Origin: QNYZ01 sp964577615
Lineage (GTDB): Bacteria > Desulfobacterota > Desulfobacteria > Desulfobacterales > QNYZ01
Length of the DNA stretch: 15,981 bases
Direction: 5' to 3'
Assembly (NCBI GenBank): GCA_964577615.1
Contig: CAZNZW010000063.1
Span: forward strand, 1 to 15,981
The notes under the pieces are model-generated. The model did not search any database, had not been told where the DNA came from, and saw only the letters and a program-made list of their open reading frames with translations. Below are positions 7,618 to 15,600 of the stretch, piece by piece. Position 1 is the first letter of the stretch. Each line of letters begins with the position of its first letter. The translations under genes were made by a program, and so were the position numbers.

Positions 7618-8127
7618 ATGTTCCCTCAATCCGGAGAAAATAAAACGGAAACAGCTGTCTTTGGCGCCGGCTGTTTCTGGGGAGTCGAGGAGATTATTCG
7701 ACAGATTCCCGGTGTTGTGGAGACCACCGCCGGGTATTGCGGCGGCAAAATACCCGATCCAACGTACCGGGACGTCTGTCTCGGCACCACCGGCCATGCC
7801 GAAGTGGTGCGTATCCGCTTCGATCCGGCCAGTGTGTCGTATGCGACCCTGCTCGATTATTTTTTCCGGCTGCACAACCCCACGACACGCAACCGCCAGG
7901 GTAACGACATCGGCAGCCAGTACCGGTCGGTGATTTTCTGCCAGAACGCCGGGCAACAGAAAACAGCGGCAGCCAGAAAACAGGCCGTGGACGAATCGGG
8001 TAAATGGAAAGACCCGGTGGTCACCGAAATCGCTGCCGCCGCGCCGTTTTATCCGGCCGAGGATTATCACCAGAACTATCTGCAGAAGAACCCCGGCGGA
8101 TATCATTGTCATTTTTTAAGGGATTAG
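7618..8127 (+). CDS. msrA: peptide-methionine (S)-S-oxide reductase MsrA
   Basis: MsrA reduces the S-epimer of methionine sulfoxide in oxidized proteins and free methionine. The 169-residue protein has the catalytic GAGCFWG motif with C19, AGYCGG (38-43), GTTGHAEVV (56-64), DIGSQYRS (97-104) and the C-terminal PAEDYHQNYLQKNPGGYHC block. C164 is a likely resolving cysteine. It is a short single-domain form without fused MsrB, and no msrB is visible here. GGGAGGA lies about 10 nt before the ATG. In an anaerobe this is an oxidative-damage repair gene, which fits its position near a CMD/AhpD-family gene. Confidence 0.97.
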   Translation: MFPQSGENKTETAVFGAGCFWGVEEIIRQIPGVVETTAGYCGGKIPDPTYRDVCLGTTGHAEVVRIRFDPASVSYATLLDYFFRLHNPTTRNRQGNDIGSQYRSVIFCQNAGQQKTAAARKQAVDESGKWKDPVVTEIAAAAPFYPAEDYHQNYLQKNPGGYHCHFLRD

Positions 8128-8221
8128 AAATTCCGGCCGTTTTTCATTTATTGCCTGTTTGCCAGCGCCCCTGGACAGTTCTGGATATGGCGCCACTTTC
8201 TGGCGGCATCCACCAGTATCC

Positions 8222-8237
8222 GGGCATATCGATTGCT
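8222..8237 (+). promoter_or_regulatory. candidate sigma-54 (-24/-12) promoter before the CMD-family gene
   Basis: GGGCATATCGATTGCT has GG (8223-8224) and GC (8235-8236) separated by exactly 10 bp. It fits the degenerate sigma-54 consensus TGGYAYR-N4-TTGCW everywhere except the first base (G for T). Transcription would start near 8248, leaving a leader of about 70 nt to the ATG at 8317. An alternative sigma-70 element (TG-A-TAAATA at 8271-8279) has no convincing -35. A sigma-54 activator is encoded 2.6 kb downstream. Confidence 0.55.
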
Positions 8238-8316
8238 TTTTTCTTTTCGCTTCCAAAAGTACCGCCAAGTTGATAAATATACACAGATACTTCCAACTAA
8301 AATTAAAGGAGACCCC

Positions 8317-8631
8317 ATGTATCTGCCCAAACCGTACGAAGCCTTTTCCAAGGACCACCCGGAATTAATCAAACAATATCAGGAACTGGGCAAAACCTGT
8401 CGCGAAGCCGGGCCCCTGGACGCCCGATCCCAGGAGCTGGTCAAGCTCGGGATCGCCATTGGCGTCAATTCGCGCGGCGGCGTCATGTCTGCTGCCCGCA
8501 AGGCGCTGGCCGCCGGTGCGACCACCGAAGAACTTTCCCATGCCGTCATTCTTTCCATGACCACCACCGGGTTCCCCAACATGATTGCCGCCCTGAGCTG
8601 GGTCAATGAAGTGGTGAACAGGCAGAAGTGA
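8317..8631 (+). CDS. carboxymuconolactone decarboxylase (CMD)-family protein without catalytic cysteines
   Basis: The 104-residue all-helical protein matches the short CMD/AhpD-like family. It has LDARSQELVKLGIAIG, RKALAAGATTEELSHAVILSMTTTGFPNMIAALSWVNEV and the usual length. AhpD peroxidases carry a CxxC-xxH centre at the second helix; here the segment reads VNSRGGVMSAARKA, with neither the cysteine pair nor the histidine. The only cysteine is near residue 28 (KTCREAG). A thiol peroxidase role is therefore unlikely and the activity is unknown. The ATG at 8317 has AAAGGAG (8305-8311) 5 nt upstream. The gene stands alone behind a sigma-54 promoter candidate and could belong to the regulatory circuit to its right. 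Confidence 0.85.
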   Translation: MYLPKPYEAFSKDHPELIKQYQELGKTCREAGPLDARSQELVKLGIAIGVNSRGGVMSAARKALAAGATTEELSHAVILSMTTTGFPNMIAALSWVNEVVNRQK

Positions 8632-8753
8632 TGTCGCCGGTCATCCGCTGAATCCGATGGCCTGAAGAACAAAATACCGCGGGTTCAAGGTGCGGCCCAG
8701 TGGAAGAAGCGGCCATGCCTTGAATCCCGGTCCGATACCCACGCACATCAAAA

Positions 8754-8773
8754 TATAATGGAACAATCGTTCC
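8754..8773 (+). promoter_or_regulatory. -10 element with adjoining palindrome before the kinase operon
   Basis: A perfect TATAAT (8754-8759) has no recognizable -35 at 16-18 bp. It is followed at once by GGAACAATCGTTCC (8760-8773), a 14-bp near-palindrome whose halves match at 6 of 7 positions. The palindrome would cover the transcription start. That position suits a repressor, while the missing -35 suggests dependence on an activator. The leader to the kinase ATG would be about 43 nt. The kinase has a modest AGG ribosome binding site at 8797-8799. Confidence 0.45.
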
Positions 8774-8808
8774 GATCTCTTCTTGATCTGGATAACAGGT
8801 AAAGCGGC

Positions 8809-10839
8809 ATGAAGAAAAAAGGAATCATCTTCATATCGGTTGTGATGGTACTCATCACCGGCCTGTTTATTTATTATCAGGCTAGTAAAAGCACAAATAA
8901 TCCGGTTCAACCCTTCGCTGTTAATGGGTATCTTGACCTGACCCGATTCGATTTCAACAATAACGGAACCATCCGGCTGGATGGGGACTGGGAGTTTTAC
9001 TGGAACCAGTTCATATTTCCCGGGGAATTCGACAGAAAGGGAAAATCGAACCGGCTGAGCTGGATTCACGTCCCCACCCGGTGGAATAAACAGCCTGCCG
9101 GAAAAAAATCGTACGACAGCTTTGGGTTTGCCACCTATCGTCTGACCCTTCTCATCCATTCAACCGATCAAATCAAAGCGTTTAAGATTCCGGAAATCAA
9201 TACATCCTATAAAATGTGGGTGAATGGCCGGCTGCTGACAAAAGCCGGAACCATTGGGAAAGATAAAGCCACCTCGGTTCCCCGTTATCTTCCACTTGTC
9301 CGGATGTTCAAACCCGTGAACAACCGAATTGAAGTGGTGATTCAGGTCTCAAATTTCAACTACGCCCATGGCGGCATCTGGAAAAGTATTGTCTTTGGAA
9401 ATGAGACAGGCATACTGAATCTCAGAAAAAACAGCCTGCTCATCGAAATATTCCTCATTGGGGCATTGCTGGCCATGGGGTTATTTCATATCGGGCTCTA
9501 TCTGCTTTATCGAGAAGAGCACGCCATGCTCTATTTTGGCCTGTTCTGCCTGATCATCATGCTCAGAACCTGTTTGACCGGCGAGCGGATACTGTTGGAT
9601 ATTTTTCACGGGCTGCCATGGATTGTGGCCGTTCGAATCGAGCATTTGACTGTATTCTTCGGCCCGGTGGTATTTCTGGCTTTCTTAAAAGCCCTGTATC
9701 CCAAAGAGGTCAGCTCTCTATTCTTCCGCCTGATTCTCTATACAGAGATTATCGGGAGCGGTATTGCCCTGCTTCTTTCGCCAATACATTACGAGTATCT
9801 TTTTATATTTATTCAACTGGTTCTCGTGGTGGTTTGCGTTTACTGCCTGGTCGTCATGCTGTCTGCGTTTAGAAAAAAACTATATGGAGCCAATTTTCTG
9901 TTAACAGGGTATGTCGTCCTTTTCCTCACGGTCATGAATGACATTCTCTGTTCCAGATTTATCATCAATACCACCTTTGTCATCCCCTTCGGCCTGGCCT
10001 TTTATATTCTCTTTGCGTTTGCGCTTCAGAAAAAATTTGTCCATGCGGAAAAAGAATTACGCCTGCAAAAGGATAAATTGAAGCATGCGGAAAAGATGAC
10101 AACGCTTGGTACGTTTATTGCGTGTGTCACTCATGACATCAACAACCCCAACACATCCATCAAAATAACATCCCAGGAGCTGGCGACGCTATGGAAAGAC
10201 CTGTTGCCCCTGCTTGAAGAATACAAAGAAGAACTTGGAGATTTTGATATCGGCGGCAGAAGCTTTACCGACCTGAAGGAAAATGTCTATGAAGATTTTT
10301 CCAGGATCACGCGCAACTCCGATAGAATTCATCATATTGTCAACGGTCTCAAGGCGTTTGTCAATTCTGGAATAGAAGTGATTGATAAAAATATTTCCGT
10401 TAATTCGGTGATCAGAACATCAATCAAGCTGTTCCATAATGACACGGGAAAAAACATTATTTTTTCAACTGATCTGGAAAAGCGGCTCCCCCATATCAAG
10501 GGAAAGTTCTGGGATATCGTCCAGGTGATCATCAACCTCATGCAGAATGCCTGTGACGCGGTTTCTTCTGAAGAAGGTATGGTACATATCAAAACCCGTT
10601 CCGATCGACTGGACAAAAAAGTAACCGTCACTCTGGAGGATAATGGTGTGGGAATCAGCAAAGCTCAGATTTCAAAAATATACAATGAATTTTATACAAC
10701 CAAACGAGATGCCGGCGGCACCGGACTTGGACTGTTTATTGCATCGGTGATCATTAAAAACCACGCGGGTGTATTCGACATCACATCAACAAGAGGGAAA
10801 GGCACCCGGGTCAGAATAATCTTTAACATGGCAGAATAA
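8809..10839 (+). CDS. 7TMR-DISM sensor histidine kinase
   Basis: This 676-residue membrane kinase has four parts. An N-terminal hydrophobic segment (5-24) is a signal or anchor. A periplasmic beta-sandwich (about 40-200) has a GH2-like sugar-binding look (LDGDWEFYW, WIHVPTRWN, FATYRLTLLI, MWVNGRLL). Seven membrane helices follow (about 208-408). A charged coiled-coil (about 408-430) then leads to the kinase core. The core has H-box THDINNP with phosphoacceptor H442, N-box INLMQNACDAV (575-585), G1 DNGVGIS (611-617), FYTTK (628-632) and G2 GGTGLGL (636-642). It should sense an extracytoplasmic ligand, perhaps a carbohydrate, and phosphorylate the regulator encoded 4 bp downstream. The ligand is not identifiable. 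Confidence 0.93.
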   Translation: MKKKGIIFISVVMVLITGLFIYYQASKSTNNPVQPFAVNGYLDLTRFDFNNNGTIRLDGDWEFYWNQFIFPGEFDRKGKSNRLSWIHVPTRWNKQPAGKKSYDSFGFATYRLTLLIHSTDQIKAFKIPEINTSYKMWVNGRLLTKAGTIGKDKATSVPRYLPLVRMFKPVNNRIEVVIQVSNFNYAHGGIWKSIVFGNETGILNLRKNSLLIEIFLIGALLAMGLFHIGLYLLYREEHAMLYFGLFCLIIMLRTCLTGERILLDIFHGLPWIVAVRIEHLTVFFGPVVFLAFLKALYPKEVSSLFFRLILYTEIIGSGIALLLSPIHYEYLFIFIQLVLVVVCVYCLVVMLSAFRKKLYGANFLLTGYVVLFLTVMNDILCSRFIINTTFVIPFGLAFYILFAFALQKKFVHAEKELRLQKDKLKHAEKMTTLGTFIACVTHDINNPNTSIKITSQELATLWKDLLPLLEEYKEELGDFDIGGRSFTDLKENVYEDFSRITRNSDRIHHIVNGLKAFVNSGIEVIDKNISVNSVIRTSIKLFHNDTGKNIIFSTDLEKRLPHIKGKFWDIVQVIINLMQNACDAVSSEEGMVHIKTRSDRLDKKVTVTLEDNGVGISKAQISKIYNEFYTTKRDAGGTGLGLFIASVIIKNHAGVFDITSTRGKGTRVRIIFNMAE

Positions 10840-10843
10840 AACG

Positions 10844-12256
10844 ATGAAGAATCCAAGTTTCCCGATTTTAATCATAGATGATGAAGAAGACATCCTGCTG
10901 TCGTACAAGATGGTACTGCACCGGTCCGGCCTGAACAACCTGATTCTTTGCCATGACAGCGAAGATGCCCTTCGCCTTCTACAAGAAAGCAAAGTATCCG
11001 TTATTTTACTTGATCTGGTAATGCCCGGCGTCAGTGGGAAAGTCTTGCTGAAAGAAATACAGGAACAATATCCGCAGATTCCGGTCATCGTGGTGACCGG
11101 CACCAATGACGTCCCAACGGCGGTTGAATGTATGCAAAATGGCGCATACGATTTCATGTTAAAACCCGTTGACAATGTCAGATTCTCCAGCAGCGTCAAG
11201 CGGGCGCTGGATAAGTTTTATCTTGAGCTGGAAGTAGAAAGTTTAAAGGGGAAGGTATTTTCTCAAAAGTTAAACCATAAGGATGTATTCAGGCGGATTA
11301 TTACCGCAAATCCTGCCATGCATGCCATTTTTAAATATATCGAGGCGATTTCAGACAGCCTGAAACCGGTACTGGTCACCGGCGAAAGCGGTGTCGGCAA
11401 GGATCTGATAGCCCAGGCGATTCACCGTTTGAGCCACCGGACCGGCGAGTATGTATCCGTCAATGTGGGCGGCCTGGATGACACGGCATTTTCAGATTCT
11501 CTCTTCGGTCACAAAAAGGGAGCCTTTACGGGCGCGCATACCAGCCGGAAAGGGCTGGTGCTGAAGGCCGCCAACGGGACTCTTTTTCTTGATGAAATCG
11601 GCGAACTTGAAAACAGTTCGCAGGTCAAATTACTCCAGCTCCTCCAGAACAGCGAATACTATCCGCTGGGTTCCGACATCATGAAAAAGTCCTCCGTCAA
11701 GATTATTGCCGCCACAAACCAGGATATTGAACGTTTGACGAAAAGTGGCAAATTCAGAAACGATCTGTATTACCGGCTGAATATCCACAGAATCCATATC
11801 CCCCCCCTGCGGGACCGAATCGATGACATTCCCATCCTGGTGGATCATTTTATCGATAAAGCGGCCACCGAGTTACAACGGCCCCGACCGAAGATAAACA
11901 GACAGATCATTTCCATTTTGAATAAATACGCCTTTCCCGGTAACATCCGCGAACTGGAATCAATGATTTATAATGCGGTCAGCATGTGCCCGGGCAGCGA
12001 GTTCGGTGAATGCATACAAAATTCAATCCTGGGCGGCGACATGAAATATAGTGCATCTCCTCCCCTCCTTTCCAATAAATCTACATCCAGCGGGGGTATC
12101 TCGATTTCATATACAGGCAACATCCCCACCCTGCAGCAAGTAGAAGAATTCTTCATTGGCGAGGCAATGAAGAAAGTGGGCGGCAATCAAACCCTGGCCG
12201 CAAAAATTCTCGGCATTTCTCAATCCACGTTAAGCAGACGTTTTAACTCCCGCTAA
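10844..12256 (+). CDS. NtrC-type sigma-54-dependent response regulator
   Basis: The 470-residue protein has a receiver domain (about 7-120) with acidic D12/D13, phosphoacceptor D57, T85 and K107. The AAA+ domain has Walker A GESGVGKD (180-187), the sigma-54-contacting GAFTGA (226-231), Walker B TLFLDE (246-251) and arginine-finger region FRNDLYYRLN (304-313). A Fis-type HTH (442-467: MKKVGGNQTLAAKILGISQSTLSRR) ends it. All motifs needed to activate sigma-54 RNA polymerase are intact. The ATG lies 4 bp after the kinase stop without a clear ribosome binding site, so it is probably translated by coupling. The partner is the preceding kinase. Likely targets are the sigma-54 promoter candidates on either side. 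Confidence 0.96.
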   Translation: MKNPSFPILIIDDEEDILLSYKMVLHRSGLNNLILCHDSEDALRLLQESKVSVILLDLVMPGVSGKVLLKEIQEQYPQIPVIVVTGTNDVPTAVECMQNGAYDFMLKPVDNVRFSSSVKRALDKFYLELEVESLKGKVFSQKLNHKDVFRRIITANPAMHAIFKYIEAISDSLKPVLVTGESGVGKDLIAQAIHRLSHRTGEYVSVNVGGLDDTAFSDSLFGHKKGAFTGAHTSRKGLVLKAANGTLFLDEIGELENSSQVKLLQLLQNSEYYPLGSDIMKKSSVKIIAATNQDIERLTKSGKFRNDLYYRLNIHRIHIPPLRDRIDDIPILVDHFIDKAATELQRPRPKINRQIISILNKYAFPGNIRELESMIYNAVSMCPGSEFGECIQNSILGGDMKYSASPPLLSNKSTSSGGISISYTGNIPTLQQVEEFFIGEAMKKVGGNQTLAAKILGISQSTLSRRFNSR

Positions 12257-12271
12257 AACCCACCGTTCATC

Positions 12272-12304
12272 ATGCAAAATGAATAAAAAATATGCATTTT
12301 GCAT
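12272..12304. promoter_or_regulatory. perfect 10-bp dyad, candidate upstream activating site
   Basis: ATGCAAAATG (12272-12281) and CATTTTGCAT (12295-12304) are perfect inverted copies separated by 13 AT-rich bases. The right arm also forms a smaller dyad, ATGCA-TTT-TGCAT (12292-12304). The dyad starts 15 bp after the response-regulator stop and has no T-run behind it, so a terminator role is weak. It lies roughly 135-167 bp upstream of the predicted sigma-54 start (about 12439), the classic place for binding by an NtrC-type activator with a Fis-like HTH. A dual role is possible. Confidence 0.5.
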
Positions 12305-12412
12305 TTGCCCATCCCTTTCCGAAAGAACGCCTCTGAATTCAAACACCTTTTATGTCCATGTCATCCATCAATACCGGGCTGTCATTGGTGATCCCGGTTT
12401 CCCAGGCCACTC

Positions 12413-12428
12413 TGGTATATGAATTGCA
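12413..12428 (+). promoter_or_regulatory. sigma-54 (-24/-12) promoter upstream of the STAND-SARP regulator
   Basis: TGGTATATGAATTGCA fits TGGYAYR-N4-TTGCW at every constrained position and is preceded by C, as in the YTGG consensus. GG (12414-12415) and GC (12426-12427) are 10 bp apart. Transcription would begin near 12439 and give a leader of about 175 nt before the ATG at 12614. It lies between a sigma-54 activator gene and the large regulator. The rest of this 357-bp gap (12257-12613) holds the dyad at 12272-12304, the direct repeats at 12539-12555 and no convincing gene. Confidence 0.65.
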
Positions 12429-12538
12429 AATATAACCATGAGCCGAAATGGTGCGGCCCTCATACGAGCTCCGGACGGCGCGGCACAAGGGGGGGCAAAC
12501 GGCAGATTCCGGTTTTTCCGAATACAATAATGCGTAAC

Positions 12539-12575
12539 GACCTGAACAGACCTGACTGATCCAGCGTTGTATTAT
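12539..12575 (+). promoter_or_regulatory. direct heptamer repeats over a -10 element, possible autoregulatory promoter
   Basis: GACCTGA occurs twice with a 10-bp period (12539-12545 and 12549-12555). The second copy overlaps the -35 position (12547-12552) of a TATTAT -10 (12570-12575, 5 of 6). No consensus -35 is present. A start near 12582 would leave about 30 nt to the ATG. Direct repeats over the -35 are how SARP regulators bind, although their usual spacing is 11 or 22 bp. This could be a second, self-activated promoter of the downstream gene. Confidence 0.35.
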
Positions 12576-12613
12576 AAGCGAATTTCTCAACCCAACAGCA
12601 TTGGCGATAGGTT

Positions 12614-15600
12614 ATGGAAAAATATTCGGGCTCCTTTGCCAAGGTAACGCCTCCCACTCTGACAGACATCTATCAGCGTCAGAGACTGTTTAAATTGATG
12701 GATCGGTTTCGTAATCAACCGGTTATCTGGATCAGCGGGCCGGCCGGATGCGGAAAAACAACCCTGACGAGCAGTTACGTACAGGCACGGGATCTGGCCT
12801 GCCTCTGGTACCAGGTGGATCCCGGCGATGCCGACCCGGCCACCTTTTTTTATTACCTGGGCCTGGCTGCCGAAAAAGCCGCTCCCCATCACAGCCCCCC
12901 CCTGCCGGCCCTCACGCCGGAATACCTTCTTGGGATCGAAGTGTTTTCGCAGCGATTTTTCGACAATTTATACCGGCGCCTGAAAATACCCGGCCTGGTT
13001 GTATTCGATAATTTTCAGGAACAGCCTGCCGAATCGATCTTACTTGGGCTGCTGATCAGAAGTATAGCGCTTCTGCCGGAGGGGATTAATATCGTTCTGG
13101 TCAGCCGCAACAGTCCACCGCCGGCACTGGCACGGATGCAGGCCAACCGCAAGATGCAGATCATAGATTATCATAACCTTCGGTTAACCCGCCAAGAAAT
13201 CAGAAAAATCGCCGGATTGCATCTTGGGAAACAGGTGCAACCGAAGGTGGCCGACACCCTGCACCAACGGTGTGACGGGTGGGCGGCCGGTTTGATTTTG
13301 ATGCTGGAGGCGGGAACCGGTTATTCGGGACGATCATCACCGCATCCAGAGAGTCTGGAGACACCCCAGGTGGTGTTCGATTATTTTGCCACGGAAGTAT
13401 TAAGCCGTTCGGAAAAGGGCGTTCAGAAATTTTTGCTTAAAACCGCCCCTGTCCCCACCATCAGCCTCCGTCTGGCCGAAGCGCTCACCGGTATGGCCGA
13501 CGCCGGGAAAATCCTATCCCGTTTGAATCGGGACAGCTACTTTATCACCAGGCATGTCGGCCAGACGACAACCTACCGATACCATCCGCTGTTCAGGGAA
13601 TTTTTAACCGCCCAGGCCGAGGAAGCTTTTCCCAGGGACATGCTGCTCGGTCTGCGGCGCCGTGCCGGCAGCCTTCTCGAAGAAGAGGGCGAAATCGAAT
13701 CTGCTGCCGACCTGTTTATGAGTGCTTTGGATTGGGATGCTCTTGCCGCCCTGATTTTCAAGCATGCGGCCACTTTTCTGGCCCAGGGCCGGTTTACCGT
13801 GATTATCAACTGGCTGCAGGGTTTTCCTGAAAAAACCATTCAAAACGACCCCTGGCTGTTATACTGGCAGGGGACCAGCCACCTTTATGTCAATCCATCC
13901 ATCAGTCGACTCTCGTTTGAAAGATCATACCATCAATTCAGGTCCTGCAAGAACGCGGCCGGTATTCTGATGGCATGGACAGGGGTGATTAATGCCATTG
14001 AATTTCAGATGGAAGATCTTCAGGACCTTGATGGCTGGATCCTGGAATTTGATCAATTGTACGACATATATAAGTCATTGCCTGCACCTGAAATCAAGGC
14101 CCAGGTGGCATCTTCCATGCTGAGAACGCTTGTACTAAGGCAACCACATCACACTGATATTGACAAATGGCGCAAGCAGGCCTTTTTGCCACCGAATGAT
14201 CCATTCACTGCAAATAAATCGGCTCACCTGATGCTATCGCTTATGACTCATTATCTGGAGAATACGGCGGATATCGAAAAAGCGGAAAAATTATTGGTTG
14301 AGGCTGAAAAACTGCTTACCCTTCCGTTTGTAACACCCCAAATCCGACTGACAGTCAAAGCATTAAAAAGCATCTTCTTAATGATACTTGGATATAATAA
14401 TAATATACGTCAAACCATAACCGAAGCGCTTGAACTTTCACGTGAAAGCGGTATTCAACTATATAATATTGCCTTATCAGGATATTACATTGGCGATTTA
14501 CTAAGAATGAACAGCATCAAGTCAGTTAAAAAACATCTAAATGAAATGGGTAGATCTCATAAGTCGTTCAATAAAATGAATAGTATTTGGTACTATTTCA
14601 TAAAAGCCCGGGTGGCATTGGTTACAGGAGAATTTCAAAGTGCGGTAAGCAATGCGAAGATGACAGTTGATCTGGCTGAACAACTTGGGTATCAAATTAC
14701 TAGGCCCATCAGCAAGATATTTTACGCCTTGACTTTGCATGCTACAAATAAACCTTTTGAGGCAGACATTCAATTGGCAGGGGCAGACAAATTGATCCGC
14801 CGCCACCATCTCAAATTTGCCCGGCTGCACTATTTGCTGACCCGGGCCTATTTCGACCTGGAGAAAGGTCAGACAGACCGTGGATTGAAATCGCTGCACC
14901 AGGGACTATCCCTGGGACGTGCGATTGGCCTGATTCCCCATATGGCAGACGATCCGGTCGCAACCACCCGGCTATGTGTCATCGCCCTGGAGAATAATAT
15001 CGAGGTCGAGTATACCCGGAAAATTATTCAAAACCGAAACCTGGTCGCAGATCCGCCTCCCTTGCACTTAGACAGCTGGCCCTGGAAGATCAGAATTCAT
15101 ATGTTTGGCGCTTTCAATTTAGTTGTCGATAACCAGCCTGTGCAGTTTTCCCGCAAGGCTCAGCAGAAACCATTGGACATGTTGAAAATTATTGTTGCTT
15201 TCGGCGGACGTAAAGTCAGGGAAGAATCGATAGCCGATGAACTCTGGCCAGAAGCGGACGGCGATCAGGCCCATCGGTCTTTTGCAACGACCCTGCACCG
15301 GCTGCGAAAACTGATTGGATATCATAAAGTAATCAGATTGGCCGACCATCGAATAACGCTTGATCCCCGGTATTGCTGGATTGATACGCAGGCGTTCGAA
15401 TATCTATATCAGCAGTTATCGGCTCCGAATAAAGTACAGCCGGACATGGCTATGGATGAAAAAAAGATCGGCGTCTTTCAGCGGATCATGGTTTTATACC
15501 AGGGACACTTTCTGGCCGATGAATCCTGGGCTGGTCGCTTTATTGTCCAGAAAGAAAAGTTTCACCATCTTTTTCTTGATGTGGTTCGGCGGCTCGGCCG

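Noticed and set aside
8233..8316. Upstream extension of the CMD-family frame
   Set aside because: The extension has no family similarity and would overlap the promoter; the ATG at 8317 has AAAGGAG at good distance.
8641..9159. 172-codon open frame on the minus strand over the start of the kinase gene
   Set aside because: It overlaps the kinase N-terminus and its promoter, and shows no family motif.
12339..12590. 83-codon open frame on the minus strand in the intergenic region
   Set aside because: It starts with TTG without a ribosome binding site, has no recognizable protein pattern, and overlaps the promoter elements of the downstream gene.
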